A DNA stretch of 19,805 nucleotides from assembly GCA_036378155.1 (NCBI GenBank), contig DASUXA010000085.1:1-19805 (forward strand), given 5' to 3'. A program made the translations under genes and the position numbers. Below the pieces are notes generated by a model that worked only from the letters and a program-made list of their open reading frames with translations, was not told where the DNA came from and made no database searches. This DNA comes from DASUXA01 sp036378155. Lineage in GTDB: Bacteria; Actinomycetota; Actinomycetes; Mycobacteriales; Micromonosporaceae. How positions within the stretch are numbered: the first letter of the stretch is position 1; each line of letters opens with the position of its first letter. Positions 1 to 7,500 of the stretch are shown piece by piece.

Positions 1-82
1 CCCCGCCACCCGCCGCAGGCGAGCGCCCGGGTCGGCCGACCGAGTCGGATCGCGCCGCGGCGCGACGTCGCCGGCAGCTCGG

Positions 83-118
83 GGTGCGCCACCGGGGACC
101 TGCGCCGCGGCGCGCACC
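83..118 (-). terminator. possible terminator after the GH13 operon
   Basis: The 7-base arms GGTGCGC (83-89) and GCGCACC (112-118) are perfect reverse complements and lie just past the stop of the minus-strand gene that ends at 122. The palindrome GCGCCGCGGCGC (102-113) sits inside, and a related 14-base palindrome CGCGCCGCGGCGCG lies at 51-64. No U-run follows, as is common in high-GC actinomycetes. In such GC-rich sequence short palindromes arise easily, so this is tentative. Nothing else is seen in positions 1-121. Confidence 0.3.
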
Positions 119-121
119 GGC

Positions 122-1750
122 TCAGATCAGCGGGCGCAGCCAGCGGTAGCCGTACGGGTTGAGCCTGATCGACGCGCGACCGGGCGCCGGCTTCTCGTAC
201 GCGGCGTCGGCGAACAGATCGACGCCGCCGCCCCGCAGCAGCCCGTCCGGCAGCGATACCACCGCCTCCTCGTCGGCCAGGTTGTTGATCATCAGGATCT
301 GCTCGCCGCCGCCCGGATCGCTGTACAGGAACGCCAGCACGCTGTCCCGACCGAGATCCAGCGCGCGCCGCCGACCGTTGCCGATCTGCCGCAACCCGCG
401 TCGGGTACGCACCATCCCGCTCACCCGGTCCAGCAGGGAACCCGTCTCGGTCTGCTGGCGCAGCACGTTCACCCGTTCGAACCCGAACGGTCCATCGCTG
501 ATCACCGGGCGTACCAGCCGGTCCGCGGCGGCGCCGCTGAACCCGGCGTTGCGCTCCGGCGACCACTGCATCGGGGCACGCACCGAAAGCCGGTCCGGCA
601 GCGACATGTCGTCGCCCATGCCGATCTCGTCGCCGTACCGGACCATCGGCGCTCCGGGCAGCGACATCAGCACGCTGTACGCGAGCTGGACCCGCCGCTC
701 GTCGCCGTCCAGCAGCGGCGCCAGCCGACGCCGCGGCCCCCGCCCGTACAGCAGCATGCTGCGATCGGGCGCGAACGCGCGATTCACCTCGGCCCGCTCG
801 GCGTCGGTCAACCGACCCAGATCCAGTTCGTCGTGGTTGCGCAGCCAGTTGACGTACTGCGTGTCGATCGGCACCTCGGGCAACTCGTCCAGGGCGCGCA
901 GGATCGGCTCGCGGCTCTGCCGCGCCAGCGACAGGAAGATGTACTGGTTGAGATAGAAGTTGAACTGCATGTGGAAGCCGTCGCCGTCCGGACCGCCGAA
1001 GTACGACGCGTACTCCTTCGGCGCCAGATCGGTCTCGGCGAGCAGCACTCCGTCGCTGCGATGCCGGCGGACCAGCCGCGACAGGTCGTTGATGTAGTGG
1101 TCGGTACTGCCGTCCCCGCCGTTCTCCGCCTGCTCGACCATGTACGGCACCGCGTCGACCCGGAACCCCGCCACGCCCAGTCGCAGCCAGAACTCCATCA
1201 CCCGCTCGATCTCGCGCCGCACCTTCGGGTTGGAGTGATCCAGGTCCGGCTCGTGGTGGTAGAACACGTGCCGGTAGTACTGCCCGGAGCGCTCGTCCAG
1301 CGTCCAGACGCTGTCCTCCTCGCCGGGAAAGATCGGCGACACCGACGTGTCGTCGGGCGTGTCCGCCCAGATGTAGAAGTCGCGGTACGGCGATCTGGCG
1401 TCCTCGACCGCCTGCCGGAACCACGGGTGCCGGTCGCTGGTGTGCTGCACGACGAGGTCGACGAGGACCCGGATGCCGAGGTCGTCCGCCTCAGCCATGA
1501 GCTCGGCGAAGTCGGCGAGGTCGCCGAAGCGCGGGTCGACCGACAGGTAGTCGCTCACGTCGTACCCGTTGTCGCGGTACGGCGTCCGGTAGAACGGCAG
1601 CAGCCAGACGCAGTTCGCGCCGAGCCCGGCGACGTAGTCGAGCCGGCTGCGCACACCGGCGAGGTCGCCCCAGCCGTCGCCGTTCGTATCGCAGAACGTC
1701 GCGACGTCGATCGCATAGATGCACGCGTTGCGCCACCAGGGCGGTCTCAC
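122..1750 (-). CDS. GH13 trehalose-synthase-like alpha-amylase family enzyme
   Basis: A 542-residue (beta/alpha)8-barrel glycoside hydrolase of family GH13, most like trehalose synthase or its paralogues. The catalytic set is intact: nucleophile D199 in GFRVDAVPY, acid/base E239 in LLAETD, and stabiliser H306-D307 in LRNHDE. The segments RRRLAPLL and YGDEIGMGDD and a C-terminal beta domain are also TreS-like. It lacks a signal peptide, so it should be cytoplasmic, acting on maltose/trehalose or a related alpha-glucoside. The start is GTG at 1750, because GGAGG lies 8 bases upstream and the codon overlaps the upstream stop (GTGA). The longer open frame to 1894 only runs through the neighbouring gene. 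One oddity is region I, which reads DLVVQH where the family normally has DxxxNH, so Asn is replaced by Gln (Q102). The exact reaction (isomerase or hydrolase) cannot be read from sequence. Confidence 0.9.
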   Translation of the reverse strand: MRPPWWRNACIYAIDVATFCDTNGDGWGDLAGVRSRLDYVAGLGANCVWLLPFYRTPYRDNGYDVSDYLSVDPRFGDLADFAELMAEADDLGIRVLVDLVVQHTSDRHPWFRQAVEDARSPYRDFYIWADTPDDTSVSPIFPGEEDSVWTLDERSGQYYRHVFYHHEPDLDHSNPKVRREIERVMEFWLRLGVAGFRVDAVPYMVEQAENGGDGSTDHYINDLSRLVRRHRSDGVLLAETDLAPKEYASYFGGPDGDGFHMQFNFYLNQYIFLSLARQSREPILRALDELPEVPIDTQYVNWLRNHDELDLGRLTDAERAEVNRAFAPDRSMLLYGRGPRRRLAPLLDGDERRVQLAYSVLMSLPGAPMVRYGDEIGMGDDMSLPDRLSVRAPMQWSPERNAGFSGAAADRLVRPVISDGPFGFERVNVLRQQTETGSLLDRVSGMVRTRRGLRQIGNGRRRALDLGRDSVLAFLYSDPGGGEQILMINNLADEEAVVSLPDGLLRGGGVDLFADAAYEKPAPGRASIRLNPYGYRWLRPLI

Positions 1751-3378
1751 CGCGGATCGCCTCCATTCGCCTCGTGCGCCGGTCGCTGGTGCTCCGGTCG
1801 CAGCAGCAGCCCGTGTTCGGGTTCGACCCAGCCGTCGTACCCCGCGCCGACCCGCCGGCCGTCGCGGTCGGCGGTATCGATCTCGACACACCACCGACCC
1901 GGCAGCGGAAGTCGTCTCCGTTCGCCGTCGAAGTTCACGACCACCACGCGCTCCTGGTCACCGTGGCAGCGCCGGTACGCGAGCAGTTGAGGATCCGACT
2001 CGAGTTCTTCGAAGTCGCCGACGCGCAGCGCGGGCGTGGCGCGCCGGATCGCCAGCAGGTCGCGGTACAGGTGCAGAATCGACCCGCGATCGGCACGCTG
2101 GGTCGCGGCGTTGAGCCGGTCGGCGTCCGGCGGGAACGGCAGCCACGGGTGCCCGCCCCGCCAGCCGTACGGGAATTCCGGCTCCCAGGGCAGCGGCGCG
2201 CGCGAGCCGTCCCGACCGCCAGGGTCGACCCGGGTCGTGTCGTTGACGACCACGTCCTCCAGACCCAACTCGTCGCCCTGGTACACGAACGGGGTGCCGC
2301 GCAACGTCAGCAGCAGCAGCGCGGCGGCACGGGTGCGGCGCATCGACCCGCCGTACCGGGTGCGCGGGCGCCCGTTGTCGTGATTGGACAACACCCACGT
2401 CGGCCACGCCCCGGCAGCCTCGAACCACTTCGTGGTGTCCCGGATGACCTGCCGCCACAGCACCGCGTCCCACGGCGCGTCCAGCAGGGGAAAATTGAAC
2501 GCCAGGTGCAGTTCCTCGCCCCGCCCGTAGTACTGGGCGACCACCTCGGGGTTGCGGATGTTCACCTCGCCGACGGTGACCCGGTCGTCCGGGTACGAGT
2601 CGACCAGTTTCCGGATGCCGCGCAGCACCTCGTGACTGAACGGCTGGTCGTTGAAGCTGGACAGCGGTATGCCCGCCGCGCAGCGCGGATCGTCGGCGAA
2701 CGTGGGATCCTTCCCGACGCAGTGGGCGACGTCGATACGGAACCCGTCCACCCCACGGTCCATCCAGAACCGCAGCACGTCGTGCATGGCGTCGCGGACG
2801 CCGGGCTCGCGCCAGTTCAGGTCCGGCTGGCTGGGCAGAAACAGGTGCAGGTAGTACTGCTTCGTCCGGTCGTCCCACTGCCACGCGCTGCCCGCGCCCA
2901 GCGCCGCGCGCCAGTTGTTGGGCTCGTCGCGCCAGATGTACCAGTCGCGCTTGGGGTTGTCGCGGCTGGACCGCGACTCGCGGAACCACGGGTGTTCGTC
3001 GGAGGTGTGGTTCGGTACGAAGTCGACCAGGACCCGGATGCCGTGCCGGTGCGCGTCGGCGAGCAGTTCGTCGAACGTGTCCATCGTGCCGAACAGCGGG
3101 TCGACGTCGCAGTAGTCGCAGATGTCGTAGCCGGCGTCCTTCATCGGGGAGCGGTAGAACGGGGAGATCCAGATGGCGTCCACGCCCAGCCACACCAGAT
3201 GGTCGAGGTGGTCGCGGATACCCTGCAGGTCGCCGACGCCCGCGCCGGAGCGCGGGGAGGTGCCGTCGCTGTCCGCGAAGGACCGTGGATAGATCTGGTA
3301 CACCACAGCCGTCTTCCACCACGGAGCGTGTTCACCCGGGGATTCGACAGCCGGTCGTCGGGTCCGCGGATCGCTCAT
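1747..3378 (-). CDS. GH13 alpha-glucosidase
   Basis: A 543-residue cytoplasmic GH13 enzyme that probably hydrolyses alpha-1,4 (or 1,6) glucosidic bonds in maltose, short malto-oligosaccharides or sucrose-like sugars. Visible motifs are VYQIYPRSFADS near residue 27, region I DFVPNHTSDEHPWF (119-132), nucleophile D216 in GFRIDVAH, acid/base E271 in VGEVN, and H333-D334 in VLSNHDN. The loop usually read as DxNGDGxGD is replaced by a longer DGTSPRSGAGVGD, so the metal site there may be altered. ATG at 3378 is chosen because MSDPRTRRP gives the usual short N-terminus; the frame is open to 3444, but that extension would cross a perfect hairpin. No clear Shine-Dalgarno is seen. It is the first gene of an operon with the trehalose-synthase-like gene, which its stop overlaps by 4 bases. 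Confidence 0.9.
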   Translation of the reverse strand: MSDPRTRRPAVESPGEHAPWWKTAVVYQIYPRSFADSDGTSPRSGAGVGDLQGIRDHLDHLVWLGVDAIWISPFYRSPMKDAGYDICDYCDVDPLFGTMDTFDELLADAHRHGIRVLVDFVPNHTSDEHPWFRESRSSRDNPKRDWYIWRDEPNNWRAALGAGSAWQWDDRTKQYYLHLFLPSQPDLNWREPGVRDAMHDVLRFWMDRGVDGFRIDVAHCVGKDPTFADDPRCAAGIPLSSFNDQPFSHEVLRGIRKLVDSYPDDRVTVGEVNIRNPEVVAQYYGRGEELHLAFNFPLLDAPWDAVLWRQVIRDTTKWFEAAGAWPTWVLSNHDNGRPRTRYGGSMRRTRAAALLLLTLRGTPFVYQGDELGLEDVVVNDTTRVDPGGRDGSRAPLPWEPEFPYGWRGGHPWLPFPPDADRLNAATQRADRGSILHLYRDLLAIRRATPALRVGDFEELESDPQLLAYRRCHGDQERVVVVNFDGERRRLPLPGRWCVEIDTADRDGRRVGAGYDGWVEPEHGLLLRPEHQRPAHEANGGDPR

Positions 3379-3400
3379 GACCGGTATCCGTACCCACGGG

Positions 3401-3424
3401 GGCCCCCGCCACACGGCGGGGGCC
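3401..3424. terminator. perfect 10-bp hairpin, probable terminator of the DUF421 gene
   Basis: GGCCCCCGCC (3401-3410), loop ACAC, GGCGGGGGCC (3415-3424). It lies between the stop of the minus-strand DUF421 gene (3485) and the start of the minus-strand alpha-glucosidase (3378). It would therefore end the first transcript or act as a leader hairpin of the second. There is no U-tract. Confidence 0.6.
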
Positions 3425-3484
3425 GCGACTGGACGCCATGTCACACATCGGACGGTCGCCGACTGGGTGCGGGACCGACGCCGG

Positions 3485-4000
3485 TCACACGGCGCCGTGT
3501 CGCATGGGCTGGTGTTGATCCTCTTTCCGGGTGACGACGCTGAACTGCCCGTCGGGCTCCATGTACACCAGTTTCACCCGGCTGAGGTCGGCGACGCCCT
3601 GCTGGCGCAGTTGGGACATCAACTCCTCCCGCGTGATCAACTCGCGCCGCATGTGCCGGGGAATCACCCGTCCGTCCTTCACCAACGGCAGGGGGCGGGG
3701 TCGGATGAACCGTCCCGCGCGGGGGAAGTGGAACGCGATGAAGTTCAACAGGAACGACCAGGCGATGATCGTCGCGACCAGGATGAGCCCGTCGCCGATG
3801 CTGGTGTAGTCGCCCGCCATGGCGTTCTGCGCCGCGTCCGCGAGCAGCACGATGACCAGCAGGTCGGTCACGCCGGTCGTGCCGCTCTCCCGCTTGAGCA
3901 CGACCCGCAGCAGCAGGTACAGCGACAGGTACACCACACTGCCCCTGATGATCATCTCCAGGGGCGGCGTGTGCAGCCCGAACATCTTCACCCAGTCCAC
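3485..4000 (-). CDS. DUF421/YetF-like membrane protein
   Basis: A 171-residue protein of the DUF421 (YetF) family, whose biochemical role is not settled. Three hydrophobic segments are seen, at about residues 17-35 (IIRGSVVYLSLYLLLRVVL), 44-63 (VTDLLVIVLLADAAQNAMAG) and 71-91 (LILVATIIAWSFLLNFIAFHF). They are followed by the cytosolic domain with the family hallmark RHMRRELITREELMSQLR and a VKLVYMEPDGQFSVV beta segment. The family motif TDLLVIVLLADAAQNAM is well kept. The start is GTG at 4000; an alternative ATG lies 15 bases further in (3985), and neither has a strong ribosome binding site. It diverges from the pirin gene across 76 bases. Family assignment is secure and function is unknown. 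Confidence 0.88.
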   Translation of the reverse strand: MDWVKMFGLHTPPLEMIIRGSVVYLSLYLLLRVVLKRESGTTGVTDLLVIVLLADAAQNAMAGDYTSIGDGLILVATIIAWSFLLNFIAFHFPRAGRFIRPRPLPLVKDGRVIPRHMRRELITREELMSQLRQQGVADLSRVKLVYMEPDGQFSVVTRKEDQHQPMRHGAV

Positions 4001-4064
4001 GTCCGCGATGTACCCGCCGGTCCGGACCGTATGCGACGCGCCCGCCCTGGGCGCCGGGCAGCCG

Positions 4065-4070
4065 TACAGT
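4065..4070 (+). promoter_or_regulatory. candidate -10 box of a leaderless pirin transcript
   Basis: TACAGT matches the actinobacterial -10 pattern TANNNT and ends six bases before the pirin ATG at 4077, so transcription would start at or next to the start codon. No Shine-Dalgarno precedes this ATG, which agrees with a leaderless message. No convincing -35 box is seen. Confidence 0.45.
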
Positions 4071-4076
4071 CAGGGC

Positions 4077-5048
4077 ATGGGCGAATCGGTCCCAGCCGGC
4101 GAAGCGCTGTACGGCTGCACCCTGGCGCGCGTCGCCGAACCGGACAGCGTCCTGCTACCCGGTCACGACGTGCCGCTCGGCCGGTACACCACGGTCCGCC
4201 GGCTGCTGCCGCAACGCCAGCGTCGGATGATCGGCGCCTGGTGCTTCCTCGACCACTTCGGTCCCGAGGACGTCCGTGCACGCCCCGGCATGCAGGTACC
4301 GCCGCATCCGCACACCGGACTGCAGACCGTGACCTGGCTGGTCCAGGGCGAGATCGTGCACCGGGACAGCCTGGGCAACCACCAGACGATCAAGCCGGGG
4401 CAGCTGAACCTGATGAATTCCGGGCACGGCATCGCGCATTCCGAGGAGTCGCCGCCCGAGCACCCGCCGGGCATGCACGGCCTGCAGCTGTGGCTCGCGC
4501 TGCCCGACGACGCGCGCGACAGCCCGCCCCGGTTCGACCATCATCCCGACGTACCGGTGCTGCGCGACGCAGCCGCCACGGTCACCGTGGTCGTGGGGGA
4601 ACTGGACTCGGTGCGCTCCCCGGCACGGGTCCACAGCCCGCTGGTCGGCGCCGAGGTGCTGCTCGAACCCGGTCGCGCCCGACTGCCGCTGGAGCGCGAG
4701 TTCGAGTACGGCGTGCTGGTGCTGACCGGGGCGGCGCGGGTCGACGAGGTGCCGTTGGAGCGGCGAGCGCTGCTGTACCTGGGGCGCGGGCGCTCGCAGC
4801 TGCCGGTCGAGGCGACCGGACCGGCGCGGCTGTTCCTCGTCGGCGGCGAGCCGTTCGACGAACCGCTGGTCATGTGGTGGAACATCGTGGGCCGCTCGCA
4901 TGAGGAGATCGTCGCCGCACGGGAGGCGTGGATGGCGGGCGCCCGGTTCGGTACCGTGCCGGGCTCGGTCCACGAGCCGCTGCCCGCGCCCCCGATGCCG
5001 ACCGTACGGCTCAAAGCCCGCAACCGGCACGGGCAACTGATCGACTGA
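4077..5048 (+). CDS. pirin family bicupin protein
   Basis: A 323-residue double-cupin protein of the pirin family. Pirins bind one metal, usually Fe(II), in the N-terminal cupin; some oxidise quercetin and others bind regulatory or metabolic partners. The metal ligands are visible: H77 and H79 in PPHPHTG, then H121 and E123 in GHGIAHSE. The typical pirin segments GAWCFLDHFGP, HTGLQTVTWLVQGEI and MHGLQLWLALP follow, and the C-terminal pirin domain ends with PFDEPLVMWWNIVGRSHEEI. ATG at 4077 is chosen because homology begins here and a -10 box lies directly upstream; the frame upstream is only open antisense of DUF421. In some bacteria pirin inhibits pyruvate dehydrogenase E1, which is worth noting with a PDH operon 4 kb away, but a link here is speculation. 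Confidence 0.93.
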   Translation: MGESVPAGEALYGCTLARVAEPDSVLLPGHDVPLGRYTTVRRLLPQRQRRMIGAWCFLDHFGPEDVRARPGMQVPPHPHTGLQTVTWLVQGEIVHRDSLGNHQTIKPGQLNLMNSGHGIAHSEESPPEHPPGMHGLQLWLALPDDARDSPPRFDHHPDVPVLRDAAATVTVVVGELDSVRSPARVHSPLVGAEVLLEPGRARLPLEREFEYGVLVLTGAARVDEVPLERRALLYLGRGRSQLPVEATGPARLFLVGGEPFDEPLVMWWNIVGRSHEEIVAAREAWMAGARFGTVPGSVHEPLPAPPMPTVRLKARNRHGQLID

Positions 5049-5070
5049 GCCTCGCCGGTTGGGGCGGGTG

Positions 5071-5084
5071 GGGCGGCGCCGCCC
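5071..5084 (+). terminator. possible terminator after pirin
   Basis: The 14-base palindrome GGGCGGCGCCGCCC folds as a 5-bp stem with a GCGC loop, 22 bases after the pirin stop, and is followed by the modestly T-rich TCTTGCT. The rest of the 5049-5290 gap shows no recognisable gene. Confidence 0.4.
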
Positions 5085-5290
5085 TCTTGCTCGGCGCGGG
5101 TCGGCGGGGACCTCAGCGCTGGTGCAGCCCGACCAGTGTGCCGCTGGCCAGGCTGCCATCTGCCGGGTGACCTCCAGCCCAACCGGTACCCGGTGCCGGT
5201 CCCGCCAACCCGTCGCCGGCGGACCGGGGGGAGTACCGGCCGGCGTGGATGGGTAGCCACAGTGCGACCTGAACGGTTTGGGGGGACCCG

Positions 5291-6214
5291 GTGAGCGGCC
5301 ATGTGATGGTGTTCACCCCGGCACCGCGCCTGACGGTGACCGTGGAACGTCCGGTGGAGTCCGACGAGCTGCATCTGCACGCCGGTGGCCAGGGCATCTG
5401 GCAGGCGCGGATGTTGCACGTGCTCGGCGCGTCGGTGACGGTGTGCGCCGCGCTCGGCGGGGAGACCGGCGGGGTACTGGCACACCTGATCGCCGCCGAG
5501 GGCGTCGAGTTGCGGTCCGTGCGCCGCGAGGCGGGCAGCGGGTGGTACGTGCACGATCGGCGCAAAGGCGAACGCGAGGAGATCGCCGATTCGGCGGGGC
5601 TGCCGCTGAACCGGCACGAGGTCGACGAGCTGTACGACCTGGCGCTGGTCGAGGGGCTGCGCGCGACCGTGAGGGTCCTCGCCGGGCCGATGGACCCGTC
5701 GATCGTGCCGGCGGAGGTGTACCGGCGGCTCGCCGCCGACCTGTCCGCCAACGGCGGCTGCGTGGTCGCCGACCTGTCGGGCGACTATCTGTCCGCGGTA
5801 CTCGCCGGTGGGGTGCGGTTGCTGAAGGTCAGCCACGAGGAACTGATCGCCGCCGGTCGGGTCCGCGACGACAGCGTCGACGAGCTGGTCGACGCGCTGC
5901 GTACCCTGCGCCGGGACGGGGCGGGGGCGGTCGTGATCAGCCGCGCGGGGGAGCCGGCGCTGGCGCTGCTCGACGACGAGGTGTACGAGGTGCGGGTACC
6001 GCCGCTCCAGGTGGCCGAGCATCGCGGCGCGGGCGACTCGATGACGGCGGGGGTCGCCGCTGTCCTCGCCCGAGGCGGCGACCTCGCCACCGCGGTACGC
6101 ACCGGGGCGGCTGCCGGCGCGGTCAACATCACCCGGCACGGGCTGGGTACCGGGCAGGCGGAGCTGATCGCCGAGATCGCCGACCGGGTACGACTGGACC
6201 GACTGGCTCGATGA
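5291..6214 (+). CDS. PfkB-family sugar (phosphate) kinase
   Basis: A 307-residue ribokinase/PfkB-fold kinase that transfers phosphate from ATP to a sugar or sugar phosphate. The N-terminal substrate motif HAGGQGIWQARMLHVLG (about 31-47) resembles the GG-KG-N-AR motif of 1-phosphofructokinase/tagatose-6-phosphate kinases. The C-terminal signature HRGAGDSMTAG carries the anion-hole GAG and catalytic base D249. The segments LAGPMDPSIVP and LLKVSHEEL also fit the 1-phosphofructokinase branch, but the Asn of the usual first motif is replaced, so the substrate is uncertain. The start is GTG at 5291, since GGGGGGA lies 4-5 bases before it; an ATG at 5306 is 19 bases away from that site. The stop is followed within 10 bases by surE, so the two are very probably cotranscribed. 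Confidence 0.88.
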   Translation: MSGHVMVFTPAPRLTVTVERPVESDELHLHAGGQGIWQARMLHVLGASVTVCAALGGETGGVLAHLIAAEGVELRSVRREAGSGWYVHDRRKGEREEIADSAGLPLNRHEVDELYDLALVEGLRATVRVLAGPMDPSIVPAEVYRRLAADLSANGGCVVADLSGDYLSAVLAGGVRLLKVSHEELIAAGRVRDDSVDELVDALRTLRRDGAGAVVISRAGEPALALLDDEVYEVRVPPLQVAEHRGAGDSMTAGVAAVLARGGDLATAVRTGAAAGAVNITRHGLGTGQAELIAEIADRVRLDRLAR

Positions 6215-6224
6215 AGGAGTGCCG

Positions 6225-7040
6225 ATGCTGGTAGCGATCACGAACGACGACGGAGTCGCGGCGCCCGGACTGCGGCGACTCGCCGCTGCCGTGCACGCGG
6301 CGGGTCACCACGTCGTGGTCGCCGCGCCCGCGACCGAGGCGAGCGGGGCGAGTGCCTCGCTGCACGCCGTCTCCGAGGAAGGCAGGGTCGTCGTCGAGCG
6401 GCGGCGGCTGACCGGGCTGGACCGGATCACCGCGTACGCGGTGCAGGCGTCACCGGCGTACATCGCGCTGCTCGCCACGCTCGGCGCGTTCGGCAGGAAA
6501 CCCGACGTGGTCCTGTCCGGCATCAACCGGGGCGCCAACGCGGGTCATGCCGTGCTGCACTCGGGTACGGTCGGCGCGGTCTTCACCGCCGCCAACCGGG
6601 GCTGTCGAGGGATGGCGGTGTCGTTGGACGTCCTGTCGCCGCTGGCCGCCTCGGCGGCCAGCGGCGGAGCCGCGATCGCGTCGCTGGACACGGTCGACGA
6701 CGAGACGAGGCACTGGGACACCGCGGCGAGCCTCGCCAGCGAACTGCTGCCCGTGCTGCTCGACACGCCCGGCGGGACCGTGTTCAACCTCAACGTTCCC
6801 GACGTACCCCGCGACAAGCTGCGCGGGCTGCGCCGAGGAACCCTCGCCAACTTCGGTCAGGTCCAGATGACGCTCGCCGAGAAGGGCGAGGGGTACGTGC
6901 GGGTCTCGCTGGAGGAGAACGGTGCGACGTTCGAGCCCGGTACCGATCTCGCCCTGCTCGCGGAAGGGTTTGCCTGCGTCACCCCGGTACAGGCGGTGAC
7001 CCACCTCGACGACCTGGACCTCGCGCTTCCGCAGCCCTGA
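6225..7040 (+). CDS. surE: 5'/3'-nucleotidase SurE
   Basis: A 271-residue SurE-family metal-dependent phosphatase that dephosphorylates nucleoside 5'- and 3'-monophosphates and, in some bacteria, short polyphosphate; it is cytoplasmic. The family metal ligands are all visible: D8 and D9 in TNDDG at the N-terminus, S40 in ATEASGAS, and N101 in LSGINRGANAG, followed by HSGTVGAV. AAGGAG at 6214-6219 sits five bases before ATG 6225, whereas the in-frame GTG at 6219 overlaps that site, so ATG 6225 is the better start. It follows the PfkB kinase closely. The pairing of a sugar kinase with a nucleotidase suggests a role in phosphate or nucleotide turnover during stress, which is inference. Confidence 0.94.
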   Translation: MLVAITNDDGVAAPGLRRLAAAVHAAGHHVVVAAPATEASGASASLHAVSEEGRVVVERRRLTGLDRITAYAVQASPAYIALLATLGAFGRKPDVVLSGINRGANAGHAVLHSGTVGAVFTAANRGCRGMAVSLDVLSPLAASAASGGAAIASLDTVDDETRHWDTAASLASELLPVLLDTPGGTVFNLNVPDVPRDKLRGLRRGTLANFGQVQMTLAEKGEGYVRVSLEENGATFEPGTDLALLAEGFACVTPVQAVTHLDDLDLALPQP

Positions 7041-7063
7041 CCGTCGCCGCCGGCTGGGGCGCC

Positions 7064-7079
7064 GTCGGCGTCCGCCGAC
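7064..7079 (+). terminator. possible terminator after surE
   Basis: GTCGGCG (7064-7070), TC, CGCCGAC (7073-7079) is a perfect 7-bp inverted repeat, 24 bases after the surE stop. No T-run follows. Confidence 0.35.
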
Positions 7080-7127
7080 CGCTGCGCGGCGACGTGTGCC
7101 GCGCCGCGGCGTGTCCCGTTCGAGGTT

Positions 7128-7199
7128 CACACTCCGGGCGGTGTGCCTACATCCCGCGCCGAGTAGAGATCCTAGGACGCTCACAACAACCGGAGTGTG
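7128..7199. repeat. 10-bp perfect inverted repeat with 52-bp spacer
   Basis: CACACTCCGG (7128-7137) and CCGGAGTGTG (7190-7199) are exact reverse complements. Next to each arm is a near-direct repeat: GTGTGCCTACATCCC from 7141 and GTGTGGCTACACCAC from about 7195. The stretch is also less GC-biased than its neighbours and contains CCTAGGA. Its role is unknown; it could be an operator pair, a terminator or an insertion scar. Confidence 0.4.
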
Positions 7200-7256
7200 G
7201 CTACACCACGAGTGCGGTACACCCGTCGCGCGATGCCCAGGCGACCGGGCGCATTG

Positions 7257-7358
7257 TCAGACCCACCCGTCGAGCGCCGCCATGAACCGCTCGATCGTGC
7301 CGTGCAGCAGCACAGCCACCCGGTCGCCGGTACCCCATTCGCGCGCATACAGCTTCAC
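7257..7358 (-). pseudogene. relic of an alpha/beta hydrolase gene (N- and C-termini only)
   Basis: A 33-residue frame starts at GTG 7358 behind GGAGG (4-base spacing) and ends at TGA 7257. Its first 20 residues, VKLYAREWGTGDRVAVLLHG, read exactly like the start of an alpha/beta hydrolase: first two strands, then the oxyanion HG. The next 13 residues, TIERFMAALDGWV, read like the last helix of the same fold. The roughly 200 residues between, including the nucleophile elbow and catalytic acid, are missing. The simplest explanation is an in-frame internal deletion that left the ribosome binding site and both ends. A functional microprotein is possible but less likely. The recognition is from family patterns and was not tested by alignment. 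Confidence 0.55.
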
Positions 7359-7500
7359 GCAACCTCCGCTCGACAGACGCGACCGATGCGACCGGCGACA
7401 TCATGCTGCACGACGAATTCGACGAGATCGACCCGACCGAGGACGACATCGACACCACGATGACCGAGGGGCGAGCCGCCGGGAGCACCAGGCTCGGCGG
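7359..7500. other. gap with an unexplained high-GC3 acidic reading frame
   Basis: The whole 7041-7500 stretch has no complete gene besides the hydrolase relic. From ATG 7403 on the plus strand an acidic frame, MLHDEFDEIDPTEDDIDTT, runs with strongly GC-biased third positions before it enters the antisense of the K+ channel gene at 7501, where it is only a shadow. There is no good ribosome binding site. It may be a fragment of a lost gene; I do not call it as coding. Confidence 0.25.

Noticed and set aside
4541..6241. 566-residue minus-strand open frame across pirin and the PfkB kinase.
   Set aside because: It crosses two real plus-strand genes and their gap, with low-complexity composition and no family pattern.
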